A stretch of 64,000 nucleotides of DNA from Methylotenera versatilis 7. GTDB taxonomy: Bacteria; Pseudomonadota; Gammaproteobacteria; Burkholderiales; Methylophilaceae. The notes under the pieces are model-generated. The model searched no databases, had not been told where the DNA came from, and saw only the letters and a list, made by a program, of their open reading frames with translations. Every line of letters starts with the position of its first letter. Positions within the stretch are counted from its first letter, which is position 1. Positions 41,811 to 51,698 of this stretch are shown here, piece by piece. The stretch is taken from NCBI RefSeq assembly GCF_000799165.1, contig NZ_JUGF01000002.1, forward strand, positions 558,001 through 622,000, read 5' to 3'. Position numbers and translations under genes: made by a program.

Positions 41811-42602
41811 ATGACCACACTATTTATCTCGCACGGCGCACCTACTTTGGCGATTGAGCCTGGTGAAACTGGCAAACTACTATCAACATTAGGCACGTCA
41901 CTACCTCGGCCAGATGCTATTTTGGTTGTGTCGGCGCATTGGGATACGCCAATAGCTACAGTGAGCAATGCAGTTATGCCAGAAACAATCCATGACTTCA
42001 GAGGCTTTCCGAAACCTCTTTATGATATTCAATATCCGGCCAACGGCTCACCCATGTTGGCCACAAAAACCACACGTTTGCTCGAAAATGCAGGCATTAC
42101 AATCCAGCAAGAAAACCGTGGTTTGGATCATGGCGCATGGGTTCCACTGAGGTTAATGTTCCCGGATGCGGATATTCCTGTGACTCAGTTATCAATTCAA
42201 AGTTCTGAACAGCGCCTTTACACACAAGGTTTGCAAGCGCCAAGCGCGCATTACGCTTTGGGGCAAGCAATCAGCGCACTACAAGATGACAACATAATGA
42301 TTATCTGTAGCGGCGCGATTACGCACAATTTAAACGATTTTTTTAGTGCGAAAATTGATGTAGAAGCGTTGGACTATGTGAGTAAATTTGCTGATTGGAT
42401 GGGCGAGAAAATCGCACTTAACGACACAGAGGCACTAATTAATTATCGCACTCAAAGTCAATATGGCTTGCGCGCGCACCCATCAGAAGATCACTTACTG
42501 CCACTATTTGTAGCACTGGGTGCTGCAAGGGGTAAGCCAATTCATTATCGGCCAGAAACTACTTACGGCATTCTGGCGATGGATACCTACGTTTGGCAAT
42601 AG
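41811..42602 (+). CDS. DODA-type extradiol dioxygenase family protein
   Basis: A 263-residue class III (LigB-fold) extradiol ring-cleavage dioxygenase of the YgiD/DODA group. Metal ligands are recognisable: His in SHGAP at the start, SAHWDT, and NRGLDHGAWVPL, with a final active-site His in AITHNLNDF. These enzymes need a non-haem iron or zinc ion and cleave catechol-type rings; the physiological substrate of the bacterial group is uncertain. It is a single gene between pqqA and the converging mltA, without a visible partner pathway. Confidence 0.88.
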   Translation: MTTLFISHGAPTLAIEPGETGKLLSTLGTSLPRPDAILVVSAHWDTPIATVSNAVMPETIHDFRGFPKPLYDIQYPANGSPMLATKTTRLLENAGITIQQENRGLDHGAWVPLRLMFPDADIPVTQLSIQSSEQRLYTQGLQAPSAHYALGQAISALQDDNIMIICSGAITHNLNDFFSAKIDVEALDYVSKFADWMGEKIALNDTEALINYRTQSQYGLRAHPSEDHLLPLFVALGAARGKPIHYRPETTYGILAMDTYVWQ

Positions 42603-42651
42603 AGTACAGGTCGTAGAACTTTGTAATAAAATCTGGCTATTAAGCTAAAAC

Positions 42652-43935
42652 TTATTTAGGCAATACAAAACCTTTAGGTAAAAACACCCAAACCTTGCCT
42701 TGCTGCTTCATGGCACCAGCTTGTTTACCTGCGGCATCTCCTGCACCCCAAAAGAAATCTGCACGCACACCACCTTTAATCGCGCCACCAGTGTCTTGTG
42801 CCATCATCAAACGTTTCAAGGGTTTTGTACTATTCGGTTGTGTAGAGGATAAAAATATGGGCGCACCCAAAGGCACATATTTGGGGTCAATAGCCACACT
42901 ACGCTCTGCCGTAATTGGCACACCAAGTGCACCAAGCGGACCTGGCAAGCCTGCTGGTAACTCTCTAAAGAACACATAGCTTGGATTGCTATTTAATAAA
43001 TCGCGTAGCTTATCCAAATTGTTGCGCGCCCAATTTTTAATGCCTTGCATGGAAGCTTGGTCGGCAGTTAACTCACCGCGCTCAATCAATAAACGTCCAA
43101 TCGAGTTATATGGATGTCCATTTTGATCCGCGTAACCGACATGTACTTGTTGTCCATTATCTAGGTTCACTAGCCCAGAACCCTGAATCTGCAAGAAAAA
43201 CACATCAATAATATCATTAATCCATACAACCTCATTGCCTGCCAATGGCGATGGATTGGTTTCGATCTCAGCGCGCGTCAGATACGGGATTAATTTTAAT
43301 TGGCCAGTTTTTTTATCACCTTGTTTAGCCTCTACCAACTTGCCGCGTATACGTTTAAATTTAAGCTCTGGATAAACATCGGCCAATTCGACGGTAACAA
43401 TATCATTGGGTTGCTTATATAAGGGATAAGGATATTGGGCGGATTGCTTGCGGCTACCTTGCAGCAAAGGCTCATAATAACCAGTCACCAAGCCTGTATT
43501 ACCGCCATCTATATTAGTCGCAGTATATACATCGAACTGCGTGGTTAAGTAATCGATGATCGTTGCATTATTGGGCTTTAAAAGCGCTTTAGCTGCATTA
43601 CAAGCGGATTGCCACTGCGGCTTGTTCTTTAATGTGCTGCAGCTTTGCAGCCATGCACCCCATGCAGCACTTAAATCGTCCTCCATTAAGCCGTCAACGT
43701 CTTCCCATTTTGCTGGTTTAAGCAGACTATAATCCGCCACAGTTTTAGTATCAGGCTTAATCTCTGCGGATTTTGGTTCGACTGGCTGTGTGCTTGGCGG
43801 CAATTGAATTGGCGCTTGGTCATGTACACAATTGCAATCAGGCGCATTCGGCTTTGTCACCGATGGTTTACTATTTTTATTGGCACAAGAAACCGTTAAC
43901 AAACTCAACAAAATAACGACGAATAAGCGTTGCAT
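42652..43935 (-). CDS. mltA: Membrane-bound lytic murein transglycosylase A
   Basis: A 427-residue lipoprotein. The signal peptide ends in the lipobox LTVSC (mature Cys about residue 17), followed by a Pro-rich linker. The MltA domain follows, and the C-terminal 3D domain carries the catalytic Asp in MMAQDTGGAIKG and the FFWGAGDAAG motif. It cleaves peptidoglycan glycosidic bonds with formation of anhydro-muramic ends, at the inner face of the outer membrane. First gene of a likely mltA-apaG gene pair: apaG lies 10 bp upstream on the same strand. Confidence 0.93.
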   Translation of the reverse strand: MQRLFVVILLSLLTVSCANKNSKPSVTKPNAPDCNCVHDQAPIQLPPSTQPVEPKSAEIKPDTKTVADYSLLKPAKWEDVDGLMEDDLSAAWGAWLQSCSTLKNKPQWQSACNAAKALLKPNNATIIDYLTTQFDVYTATNIDGGNTGLVTGYYEPLLQGSRKQSAQYPYPLYKQPNDIVTVELADVYPELKFKRIRGKLVEAKQGDKKTGQLKLIPYLTRAEIETNPSPLAGNEVVWINDIIDVFFLQIQGSGLVNLDNGQQVHVGYADQNGHPYNSIGRLLIERGELTADQASMQGIKNWARNNLDKLRDLLNSNPSYVFFRELPAGLPGPLGALGVPITAERSVAIDPKYVPLGAPIFLSSTQPNSTKPLKRLMMAQDTGGAIKGGVRADFFWGAGDAAGKQAGAMKQQGKVWVFLPKGFVLPK

Positions 43936-43945
43936 GAATAATTGC

Positions 43946-44329
43946 CTAATGCAGCACTCTTGGCTGTGTTAATAAGAAAGGCTCAATGATGGCCTCAAAC
44001 TGAGTGCCATCAACCGCCACTATTAAATAGCTGCCGTGCATTCTGCCTTCTTGTGTATTGAGTACAGTGCCACTGGTATATTCAAACTGTTGATTCGGGT
44101 TCAACAATGGTTGTGCGCCAACCACGCCCAAGCCTTTTACTTCCTGAACATCATCATTACTATCCGTAATGATCCAATGTCGGCTGATTAATTGCGCAGC
44201 AACCGTGCCGGTGTTGGTAATAGTGACTGTATAAGCGAAAGCGAATTTACTTTCCTCTGCATTCGATTGATCCGGCAAATAGGTCGTTTGCACAGAAACT
44301 GAAAATGCATACTGCGTTTGAGTGGTCAT
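43946..44329 (-). CDS. apaG: ApaG protein
   Basis: A 127-residue fibronectin-type III-like beta sandwich: YAFSVSVQTTYLPDQSNAEE, FAFAYTVTITNTG, LISRHWIITDSNDDVQEVKGLGVVG, YTSGTVLNTQEGRMHGSY. All ApaG signatures are present and the length is normal. The biochemical role remains unsettled; it is linked to cobalt/magnesium efflux and to diadenosine tetraphosphate metabolism. It lies between thiG and mltA with gaps of 2 and 10 bp, so the three are probably co-transcribed. Confidence 0.93.
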   Translation of the reverse strand: MTTQTQYAFSVSVQTTYLPDQSNAEESKFAFAYTVTITNTGTVAAQLISRHWIITDSNDDVQEVKGLGVVGAQPLLNPNQQFEYTSGTVLNTQEGRMHGSYLIVAVDGTQFEAIIEPFLLTQPRVLH

Positions 44330-44331
44330 AC

Positions 44332-45114
44332 TTAGCTAATCAAACCCGCTGTTGGCGAACTAGGGCTGGCTGAATATAGTTTTTTAGGCATTCTGCCTGC
44401 AAGATAAGACTCGCGACCCGCTTCAATCGCCTTTTTCATTGCACCCGCCATCATCACCGGGTCGCGTGCTGCGGCAATCGCAGTGTTCATCAACACACCA
44501 GCGCAACCAAGCTCCATGGCTATCGCAGCGTCTGCTGCACTACCGACACCGGCATCCACCAACACCGGGATTTTTGCATTTTCAATAATAATTTGTAAAT
44601 TCCATGGGTTTAAAATACCCATTCCAGAACCGATTAATGAAGCCAATGGCATTACTGCGCAACAGCCGATATCTTCTAATTGTTTAGCGATAATGGGGTC
44701 ATCCGAGGTATAGACCATGACATCAAAACCATCTTTTACCAGTATTTTAGCGGCCGCAATCGTTTCAATCACATTAGGATACAAGGTGTTTGGATCACCC
44801 AAGACTTCCAGCTTAACCAACTTGTGACCATCCAATAACTCGCGTGCCAGACGCAAAGTACGCACTGCGTCATCCGCTGAATAACAGCCGGCAGTATTAG
44901 GCAAATAAGTAAATTCTTCTGGCGGCAGGTATTCTAATAATGATGGCTCACCCGCGGTTTGGCCAATATTGGTGCGCCGAATCGCTACCGTGACAATCTG
45001 CGCGCCGCTCGCGTCAATCGCCGCGCGCGTTTCGGTAAAATCTTTATATTTACCCGTACCAACCAGCAAACGTGAGTGGTAGGATTTTCCTGCAATAATG
45101 AGCTGTTCTGTCAT
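44332..45114 (-). CDS. thiG: Thiazole synthase ThiG
   Basis: A 260-residue TIM-barrel enzyme that forms thiazole phosphate from DXP, dehydroglycine or iminoglycine and ThiS thiocarboxylate. Visible: [17 protein letters not shown] start, the Schiff-base lysine region ([16 protein letters not shown]), [13 protein letters not shown] and [21 protein letters not shown] (phosphate grip). ThiS lies 75 bp upstream in the same orientation, giving thiS-thiG-apaG-mltA. No TPP riboswitch was seen before thiS. Confidence 0.95.
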   Translation of the reverse strand: MTEQLIIAGKSYHSRLLVGTGKYKDFTETRAAIDASGAQIVTVAIRRTNIGQTAGEPSLLEYLPPEEFTYLPNTAGCYSADDAVRTLRLARELLDGHKLVKLEVLGDPNTLYPNVIETIAAAKILVKDGFDVMVYTSDDPIIAKQLEDIGCCAVMPLASLIGSGMGILNPWNLQIIIENAKIPVLVDAGVGSAADAAIAMELGCAGVLMNTAIAAARDPVMMAGAMKKAIEAGRESYLAGRMPKKLYSASPSSPTAGLIS

Positions 45115-45189
45115 GCTTATTTACGGACCTAATTAACTTTTAAATTGAATTGCGACAAACCTAAACTTTATTCTGGACGGCTCTTCGTG

Positions 45190-45393
45190 TTAACCGCCAC
45201 CCACGGCGCCAACGATTTCCAGCTTATCCCCATCTTGCAATAACACATCGGCAAACTGACTACGTGGCACTATTTCACCATTCTTCTCAATCGCTAAACG
45301 CTTGCCTGTTAACTCTAAAGCGACAACCAAAGACGCGACCGTCATCTCAGAAGTATCGAAAACTTTAACATTTCCATTAATTAATATATTCAT
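45190..45393 (-). CDS. thiS: Sulfur carrier protein ThiS
   Basis: A 67-residue ubiquitin-fold sulfur carrier. MNILINGNVKVFD starts the beta grasp and the C-terminus is GAVGGG; the terminal Gly is thiocarboxylated by ThiF/IscS and donates sulfur to ThiG. I use the second of two adjacent ATG codons. The final triple Gly is slightly longer than the usual Gly-Gly. Confidence 0.9.
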   Translation of the reverse strand: MNILINGNVKVFDTSEMTVASLVVALELTGKRLAIEKNGEIVPRSQFADVLLQDGDKLEIVGAVGGG

Positions 45394-45450
45394 CATTTAA
45401 CCATTTTTACATGCATCGTTGAATTAAAGCTTAGTTTCTTGACAGTCAGT

Positions 45451-45470
45451 CGCCATATCTGAGTATGGCG
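45451..45470. repeat. Small perfect hairpin upstream of thiS
   Basis: CGCCATA, loop TCTGAG, TATGGCG, without a T run. It lies in the 271-bp gap between thiS and the 56-aa gene; it could be a weak terminator or an operator. Confidence 0.45.
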
Positions 45471-45667
45471 ATAAATTACTATGAATAATTTAATCACTAT
45501 TGTTCGTGTATTCCGCAACAGCTTTGGCGCGTTAATTACAAAACAGTCATGATTTTCTTGATTTATTGAATTAATTTATACACTTAGTGAATTTTTTTGA
45601 TAAATTGCATTCATATGTAACGGAAACAAAATTTCTGTTGTTTTAACTCCCAAAAGGAAACCTAATA

Positions 45668-45838
45668 ATGCAAGCGCAAAATGTAAAACCTGTTTCAATA
45701 CCACCGCTATTAAACGACATCTACGAGCCACCATTAAGTCAAAAATCCGACAAGGTAAAAGTTCAAGAAGCGAATATCTTAAGCTTACAAAGACCTAAAC
45801 TGAAACGACTTTTGGAAGCTTACAGTGATTGCGTGTAA
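45668..45838 (+). CDS. 56-residue protein of unknown function
   Basis: A short frame MQAQNVKPVSIPPLLNDIYE... ending KLKRLLEAYSDCV. Pro-rich at the N-terminus, helical at the C-terminus, with one Cys next to last. AAAAGGAAA lies 10 bases before the ATG, and the frame uses common codons. It is in a 540-bp interval between divergent-to-convergent core genes, alone on the plus strand, so it is probably a genuine monocistronic small gene. No family is recognised. Confidence 0.5.
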   Translation: MQAQNVKPVSIPPLLNDIYEPPLSQKSDKVKVQEANILSLQRPKLKRLLEAYSDCV

Positions 45839-45936
45839 CACTTTAAACCGTAGTAACTCTTAAAATACTTATCGAATAATGGGTCGCTTTTTACAGCAAC
45901 CCATCATCTGATTTTTATTTACAACTCTACCGGCAA

Positions 45937-47454
45937 TTACTCAATCGCCAATTGCGGACGACCCGCTTCTGGCCAATCCAAGTGATAGAACTGACCACGT
46001 GGCTGATCTTTACGCTCATAAGTATGCGCGCCAAAGTAATCACGCTGACCTTGCAATAGGTTTGCAGGCAAATCTGCACTGCGGTAGCCATCGTAATAAG
46101 CTAGCGCTGCTGCAAAACCTTGTGCTGGAATACCGTTGGTGACTGCCAGGGCAATCACTTTACGCCAACCTGCTTGACCGTCGTTCATAGAGTTTGTGAA
46201 ATACGGGTCTAGCATCAAGTTTTTCAAACGTGAGTTTAATGCGTAAGCATCAGTGATTTTTTGCAAGAAACGTGCGCGGATGATACAACCGCCGCGCCAG
46301 ATTTGAGCGATTTCACCGAAGTTCAGTTTCCAGTTGTAAGCCACTTGTGCTTTATCCATCAGTTGGAAGCCCTGCGCATAAGCACAGATTTTTGAGCAAT
46401 ACAGTGCATTCTTAATCGCTTCGATAATCGCTGCTTTGTCTGTTTCTTTTACTAACACTGGGCCTTTTAAGATTTTGCTTGCTTCAACGCGCTCTTCTTT
46501 TAAGCTAGAAAGTGCACGCGCATAAACCGCGGCTGCAATCGCATTCGCTGGCGCGCCTAATTCAAGCGCATTCGCTGCGGTCCACTGACCAGTACCTTTT
46601 TGACCAGCAGTATCCAAGATTTGATCTACCAAGAAACCTTTGCCCGCAGGGTCTTTTTGTTGCAGGATATCCGCAGTGATTTCAATCAAGAAGCTGGATA
46701 ATTCGCCTTTGTTCCACTCAGCAAATACTTTACCGATTTCATCCGCTGGCATGCCTAACAAGTTTTTCATTAACCAGTAAGCTTCGCAAATCAATTGCAT
46801 ATCGATATATTCAATACCGTTATGCACCATTTTTACATAGTGACCAGCACCGTCTGGGCCGATGTATTCAGCACATGAAAAACCGCCTTCAACTGGTTTG
46901 CCAGGTGCGCCGCCTTCTAATGGCTCGCCTGTTACCGCATCTACTTTAGCAGCGATGTCGCGCCAGATTGGCTCTAAGCTAGACCATGCTTTACGTGTGC
47001 CTGATGGCATTAATGATGGACCAAAACGTGCGCCTGTTTCGCCACCTGATACGCCTGAACCAATAAACTCGATGCCTTTAGCGGCCAATTCTTTTTCACG
47101 ACGAATGGTATCTGTCCACAATGAGTTACCGCCGTCGATAATGATATCGCCTTGCTCCAGGAATGGTAGTAATGCATTAATGGTAACGTCTGTTGCGCTA
47201 CCCGCTTTAACCAATAAGATGATTTTGCGTGGGCGTTTAATGCTTAACACAAAAGAAGCTAAATCTTCATGGCCGATAACATTTTCATGTGAAGGCTCAT
47301 TTTTTTTACATTCTTCGACGAAGTTTTCCATCTTTTTAGGATCACGGTTATAAACCGCAATGGTGTAGCCGTGATCGGCAATATTCAGGGCCAAATTTTG
47401 CCCCATGACAGCAAGGCCAACTAGGCCAATATCAGCATTTTTCGTGGTGGTCAT
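45937..47454 (-). CDS. gnd: 6-phosphogluconate dehydrogenase, decarboxylating
   Basis: A 505-residue enzyme that oxidises and decarboxylates 6-phosphogluconate to ribulose 5-phosphate with NAD(P)+. The N-terminal Rossmann fold begins [21 protein letters not shown]; the active site region has [19 protein letters not shown] and the catalytic Lys in [15 protein letters not shown]. The C-terminus has the long all-helical tail typical of the E. coli form. In methylotrophs with the ribulose monophosphate cycle it forms the oxidative branch for formaldehyde. It is monocistronic here, with an ATGGGT/ACCCAT inverted repeat just past its stop (about 45878-45903). Confidence 0.95.
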   Translation of the reverse strand: MTTTKNADIGLVGLAVMGQNLALNIADHGYTIAVYNRDPKKMENFVEECKKNEPSHENVIGHEDLASFVLSIKRPRKIILLVKAGSATDVTINALLPFLEQGDIIIDGGNSLWTDTIRREKELAAKGIEFIGSGVSGGETGARFGPSLMPSGTRKAWSSLEPIWRDIAAKVDAVTGEPLEGGAPGKPVEGGFSCAEYIGPDGAGHYVKMVHNGIEYIDMQLICEAYWLMKNLLGMPADEIGKVFAEWNKGELSSFLIEITADILQQKDPAGKGFLVDQILDTAGQKGTGQWTAANALELGAPANAIAAAVYARALSSLKEERVEASKILKGPVLVKETDKAAIIEAIKNALYCSKICAYAQGFQLMDKAQVAYNWKLNFGEIAQIWRGGCIIRARFLQKITDAYALNSRLKNLMLDPYFTNSMNDGQAGWRKVIALAVTNGIPAQGFAAALAYYDGYRSADLPANLLQGQRDYFGAHTYERKDQPRGQFYHLDWPEAGRPQLAIE

Positions 47455-47622
47455 ATCATTCTCAAAAATTAATTAAATGGGTAATTTAAACTAAAAAAAG
47501 AAACGAGAAGCTTGTGGCTATCGTCTCAAGTAAACTCTTTAACAAGTACACCTTTTCTTAATTTGCTACTTTTACTTAAACAACTTTTACTACCAAAACT
47601 TTAACGCCTCGTTGCGTTAAAC

Positions 47623-48357
47623 TTACAAAACATTACCAAACATCTGTATGGCCAATTGATATCCTGTCATGGCCAATTGCGGATCATAACGTTCACCTTC
47701 ATCGCGCATAAATGCATGCTGGCCATTGAATTCGTGCCATGTGAAATTCAAATTAGCTTCTGATAACTTTTGGTTTACCAATACACGCCCGGCAGTCGGA
47801 ATGTGATTATCTTGCTTACCCCAAATCATCATCAACTCGCCTTTAATATCAGCCAGCCTGTCCATGCTGTGTTGATTCGGTTTGTTAGGGATGATATTCG
47901 TATGTAAATCAGTCGCATAAAAACAGGCGGTGGCTTTTACTTCCGGCTGCAATGCGGCGCGAAACGCTAAATGCCCGCCAATACAAAAACCCATTGCGCC
48001 TAAATTGCCACTGTACCAATCCTGGGTATTTAAATATTCAATCATGGCGCGATTATCAGTGTCGTAACCTTGCACATCTTTAGCGGCTTTATCGGCATTG
48101 CCTTTATCGCGGCCAGCGTCATCGTAACCTAGGACGGTACCAATTGGATTAAGTTCATGAAATACCTCTGGCACCAATACCGCGTAGCCTTGGCCCGCCA
48201 TAAAACGCGCAGCGCGTTCAATAGGTCCAGTTTGCTGAAAAATCTCAGAATAAAATAAAATAGCAGGGACTTTTTTTGCATGAATTGGACGATGTACGTA
48301 AGTACGCATCACGCCAGTTGGGGTATTTAAATCGACAATATGCGTTTTAATTTGCAT
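47623..48357 (-). CDS. Dienelactone hydrolase family protein
   Basis: A 244-residue alpha/beta hydrolase of the dienelactone hydrolase class. The nucleophile is a cysteine in GAMGFCIGGHLAF (G-x-C-x-G-G), with a probable Asp in WGKQDNHIP and a His in FNGQHAFMRDEG completing the triad. The family opens lactone or ester bonds of small molecules. Here there is no aromatic pathway nearby, so the role is presumably housekeeping or detoxification. The signal-less sequence puts it in the cytoplasm. Confidence 0.88.
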   Translation of the reverse strand: MQIKTHIVDLNTPTGVMRTYVHRPIHAKKVPAILFYSEIFQQTGPIERAARFMAGQGYAVLVPEVFHELNPIGTVLGYDDAGRDKGNADKAAKDVQGYDTDNRAMIEYLNTQDWYSGNLGAMGFCIGGHLAFRAALQPEVKATACFYATDLHTNIIPNKPNQHSMDRLADIKGELMMIWGKQDNHIPTAGRVLVNQKLSEANLNFTWHEFNGQHAFMRDEGERYDPQLAMTGYQLAIQMFGNVL

Positions 48358-48525
48358 TATTCTGTTCCAAAACTTAAATTTTCTAGAATCAATATTTTAC
48401 AGGGGTTTATAGTCATATTCACGCAAAATTTTGATTAATAAGCGTAATATGTTTTTTAAATAAAGCTGAATTATTACTTTTAAATACTGTCGATTTAAAT
48501 ACCGACTAAAATAGAAAGTTGTTCT

Positions 48526-49533
48526 ATGCGCCTAGCATTAACAGTTTTAGGATTGTTTTTTTGTCAAATTTCGATTGCGGAACCCAGTTCCGAGCTTACC
48601 TACAAGCTCAAAGCATCGGTAATTAAAGTACATGTAGCAACCAAAACAGGCGGTCATGGCGTAGGAACAGGCGTGGTGGTTGGCAAAGATTTAGTCGCAA
48701 CCAACTGCCATGTTTTAGCCAATGCAATCGGTGCAACAATCACAAAATTTGGTGACAGTTATACGCCTGTTAGCTTAAAAGCCGATTGGAAGCACGATTT
48801 ATGTATCTTGCGCTTTCAATACGCTGAACTTACGCCCGTTGAGTTAGGTGATTCTGAACACTTAAAATACGAGCAAGCCATGTTTTCCATCGGCTTCCCT
48901 GGCGGTACGCCAAAACCGTTAGTCACCTTTGGTAAAATCAAAGCACTGTATCCATTAGATGACAGCAGCGTAGTGCGCAGCGACGCCTCATTTGTCATGG
49001 GCTCAAGCGGCAGCCCGGTATTTGATAACGATGGCAAACTGATCGCCATCAGCACGTTTAAAAGCCCTGGCCGCAGCGCTTATTATTACAGCGTTCCGGT
49101 TAAGTGGGTAAAAGCACTGCTGGCTGCACCAGAGTCCAGCGAAACCACTTCCATGAAAACCAGTGACGCGCCTTTTTGGGACGCGTTAGATGAAAACCGC
49201 CCGTATTTTATGCGAGTGGTATTGCCATATCAAAATGGGTATTGGGCAGAACTAAAAACCGTAGCGGCCGCGTGGCTGGCAAAAGAACCCAGCAACGCAG
49301 AAGCTTTGTATTACCTGGCTACTGCAGAAGATAATTTAGGCAATGCCAATAAGGCGAATCAATATTATGAGCAAGTACTAAAGCTGCACCCGAACCATCC
49401 GGCAACCTTGATTGCATTGGGTTTAATGGCGAATCGCAATGGCAATGCCAGCGAAGTTGAAAAAACCCGTGTTGCGCTTAAGGCAATCGACTTAGATTTG
49501 GATGCTGAGTTTACCGAAGCGTTAAAAAAATAA
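48526..49533 (+). CDS. Trypsin-like serine protease with TPR tail
   Basis: A 335-residue secreted protease. A signal peptide (to about residue 18, ending SIAEP) precedes the S1C-type domain. The triad is visible: His in VATNCHVLA, Asp in KHDLCILRF, Ser in VMGSSGSPVFDNDG. The C-terminal 100 residues contain tetratricopeptide repeats (NAEALYYLATAEDNLGNANKANQYYEQVLKLHPNHPATLIALGLMA), so it probably recognises a protein partner in the periplasm. It lacks the PDZ domains of DegP/DegQ. It stands alone, divergent from the hydrolase gene. Confidence 0.88.
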   Translation: MRLALTVLGLFFCQISIAEPSSELTYKLKASVIKVHVATKTGGHGVGTGVVVGKDLVATNCHVLANAIGATITKFGDSYTPVSLKADWKHDLCILRFQYAELTPVELGDSEHLKYEQAMFSIGFPGGTPKPLVTFGKIKALYPLDDSSVVRSDASFVMGSSGSPVFDNDGKLIAISTFKSPGRSAYYYSVPVKWVKALLAAPESSETTSMKTSDAPFWDALDENRPYFMRVVLPYQNGYWAELKTVAAAWLAKEPSNAEALYYLATAEDNLGNANKANQYYEQVLKLHPNHPATLIALGLMANRNGNASEVEKTRVALKAIDLDLDAEFTEALKK

Positions 49534-49554
49534 TCACCACTGAAAGCCACCTGC

Positions 49555-49917
49555 TCAAGCATGCACTAACTGCTTAAAGCCGCCATAAGCCATACGTTTA
49601 CAGTCAAAAATTGGATTTGACATATCCATCATGTCTTTCATGCGCGGGTCTGCAAATATTTTTGCATTAGCCGCATCTCTTGCGGCTTTAGATTCAAATA
49701 TCACCCATGAAAATACAACCGTCTCATCCGGCTCTGTATTGGCAAGCTGAGTGAATGACATTGTGCCTTCCGCCTGCATATCGTCACCCACGCACTCCCA
49801 ATAATCCAGCGCGCCATGCTCTTTCCAGATTTTTGCTGCTTTTTCGGCCATTAAACGATAGTCATCAATGCGTGCCGTAGGTACAGGAATAACAAATCCA
49901 TCAACATAACAAGTCAT
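49555..49917 (-). CDS. DUF1428 domain protein (YbaA-like)
   Basis: A 120-residue dimeric alpha-beta barrel-type protein: YVDGFVIPVPTARIDDYRLMAEKAAKIWKEHGALDYWE, then VVFSWVIFESKAARDAANAKIFADPRM, ending RMAYGGFKQLV. All features of the DUF1428/YbaA family are present, with normal length. The biological role is unknown; the fold is related to small monooxygenase-like or stress proteins. It stands alone on this strand. Confidence 0.9.
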   Translation of the reverse strand: MTCYVDGFVIPVPTARIDDYRLMAEKAAKIWKEHGALDYWECVGDDMQAEGTMSFTQLANTEPDETVVFSWVIFESKAARDAANAKIFADPRMKDMMDMSNPIFDCKRMAYGGFKQLVHA

Positions 49918-50013
49918 CTCATGCTCCTTTTGTATAAAAATTGGTTAGAAAAACCACTTAAATACTGCTGAAGAATGAATTAAGTTACGCTTTTTCTGAT
50001 GTCAAAACAAGAG

Positions 50014-50994
50014 TTAAGGATGATGCGCTGCACGGGTCAGGCGATCTAAAATAGCCAACCATTCTGGCCTATCAGGTGGCAATTGCACTAATAATTGCGC
50101 CACATTTAGCGTATCTAAATGATGCAGAACGCCATATAATTGTTCTGCAACGATTGCAGGATTTTTGGGTAATTGCACTATTTGAGGTTTTACTGGTTGA
50201 GGCTTCATAGGTTTAGTAGTTAACAGTTTATTTGTTGAGCCATCATCAATTAACAAGACCGCGCATGTCTGCTTACTGATTTGCTGATAGCGCATCAAGG
50301 CTTCAGCACTATCAAAAAGTTTAATCGGTGTTTTGGGTGAATAATGCAACAAATGTTGACCGGGCGCTTTTGGCTGATTTTCTAAGCCGGCCAACGCTGG
50401 TTTACCTGCAATCGCAGTAATTTCAGCTTCAGCAATCATGCCATGGCGTAATAACTGCCAATCATTATTTATCACACTGACAATGGTCGATTCGATTCCC
50501 ACTTGGCATGCACCGCCATCTAACACAGGAATACATTCACCCAAACCAGTTCCAACATGTACTGCGGTTGTTGGGCTTAATTGTGTATATTTATTGGCAG
50601 AAGGTGCAGCCAAACCCAAACCGCTTTGTTTGAGCAATTGCAAGGCAAGTGGATGACTAGGAATGCGTAATGCAACTGTTGGCTCGCCTGCTCTTACAAT
50701 ACTGGAAACATCATCTTTTGCTGGCAGCACCAATGTAAAAGGACCAGGCCAAAACGCACTTGCCAGCTTTTGTGCTAAAGGTGGAAATTCTGCTGCCCAC
50801 TCATTCACCTGATTAATATGACCAATATGCACAATCAAGGGATTATCTGCAGGACGCTGTTTGATGGCATAAATTTGACGCAAAGCAGATTCGTTTGTTG
50901 CGTCCGCCGCCAAACCGTAAACCGTCTCGGTTGGAATCGCGACAACTTCGCCATTTTGTAATTTGGCAACCGCTTCATCTAAACTAATGCGCAT
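50014..50994 (-). CDS. L-threonylcarbamoyladenylate synthase (TsaC/Sua5)
   Basis: A 326-residue enzyme that makes threonylcarbamoyl-AMP for the t6A modification at position 37 of ANN-decoding tRNAs. YrdC domain signature: VVAIPTETVYGLAADATNESALRQIYAIKQRPADNPLIVHI and SANKYTQLSPTTAVHV. The extra C-terminal third (about 205-326; YSPKTPIKLFDSAEAL and on) is the Sua5 domain, so it is of the long Sua5 type rather than short TsaC. It is a single gene. Confidence 0.92.
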   Translation of the reverse strand: MRISLDEAVAKLQNGEVVAIPTETVYGLAADATNESALRQIYAIKQRPADNPLIVHIGHINQVNEWAAEFPPLAQKLASAFWPGPFTLVLPAKDDVSSIVRAGEPTVALRIPSHPLALQLLKQSGLGLAAPSANKYTQLSPTTAVHVGTGLGECIPVLDGGACQVGIESTIVSVINNDWQLLRHGMIAEAEITAIAGKPALAGLENQPKAPGQHLLHYSPKTPIKLFDSAEALMRYQQISKQTCAVLLIDDGSTNKLLTTKPMKPQPVKPQIVQLPKNPAIVAEQLYGVLHHLDTLNVAQLLVQLPPDRPEWLAILDRLTRAAHHP

Positions 50995-51150
50995 AGCAAT
51001 CTACTGTAATTAAAACAATTAACCGCCATTTTACTATCTAAACCTACTTAAGCGGTTTAAACCGATGCTTTTAAACTAAGCCTGCTTGCGTAACAATTGA
51101 GGCGTGATGAGATAGAATAACCTTATCTTAAAACACATAAAGAAATTAAC

Positions 51151-51477
51151 ATGAGTCAAATCAAAGTAGAGAAAAATCCAAGCCAAGCGCATTTAGATAC
51201 TTTAGGTGTCAGCAAATGGCCAACATGGCAAAAAGAAGTTTCTGTATTTCCTTGGGTATTCCCAGAGCAAGAAATCGCCTATATCTTAGAAGGTGAATGC
51301 GTGATTACACCAACGGGCGGTGCGCCAGTGACTTTTGGCAAAGGTGATTTAGTGACTTTTCCAGCAGGCATGACCGCCAGTTGGGAAGTGAAAAAACCGC
51401 TGCACAAACATTATAAATTAGATGGCAATGCGCTAACGCAAGCATGGGTACGCATTAAAGCCAAAATTGGTTTATAA
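51151..51477 (+). CDS. Cupin-domain protein (DUF861-like)
   Basis: A 108-residue single cupin: YILEGECVITPTGGAPVTFGKGDLVTFPAGMTASWEV is the cupin core, with Glu254-type ligands replaced by a Glu and few His, as in the cupin_3 (DUF861) group. Small cupins of this sort are found with amide, ureidoglycolate or ethanolamine metabolism, yet no such context is seen here. No partner gene is evident. An enzymatic or a binding role is equally possible. Confidence 0.8.
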   Translation: MSQIKVEKNPSQAHLDTLGVSKWPTWQKEVSVFPWVFPEQEIAYILEGECVITPTGGAPVTFGKGDLVTFPAGMTASWEVKKPLHKHYKLDGNALTQAWVRIKAKIGL

Positions 51478-51621
51478 ATTTGTGCATTTTTGAACACTTT
51501 TATCCAAAAAGTAGCACCTGAAATATATATAAGTCACTTTTAGTCAGCCTTTAAAATATGCCAACTGCCTTGTATGCCTTAATATTAAAGCACTTAACTA
51601 GCATTAATTTATAAAATCCAA

Positions 51622-51638
51622 TTGGCATAACTCCTGCT
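51622..51638 (+). promoter_or_regulatory. Candidate sigma-54 promoter
   Basis: TTGGCATAACTCCTGCT keeps the GG and GC dinucleotides and the 17-base frame of the -24/-12 consensus (three mismatches). It lies 60 bp before the 63-aa gene, so that gene could be nitrogen- or stress-regulated. No activator site was identified. Confidence 0.42.
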
Positions 51639-51698
51639 TATCATTAATTGCATACCGCTCTTGGTTTGTAATGAATGATAGAAAAAAGGAGTATTTAA

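Noticed and set aside
45394-45480. TPP riboswitch before thiS
   Set aside because: No CTGAGA-type core with the required helices was found; only a small hairpin is present.
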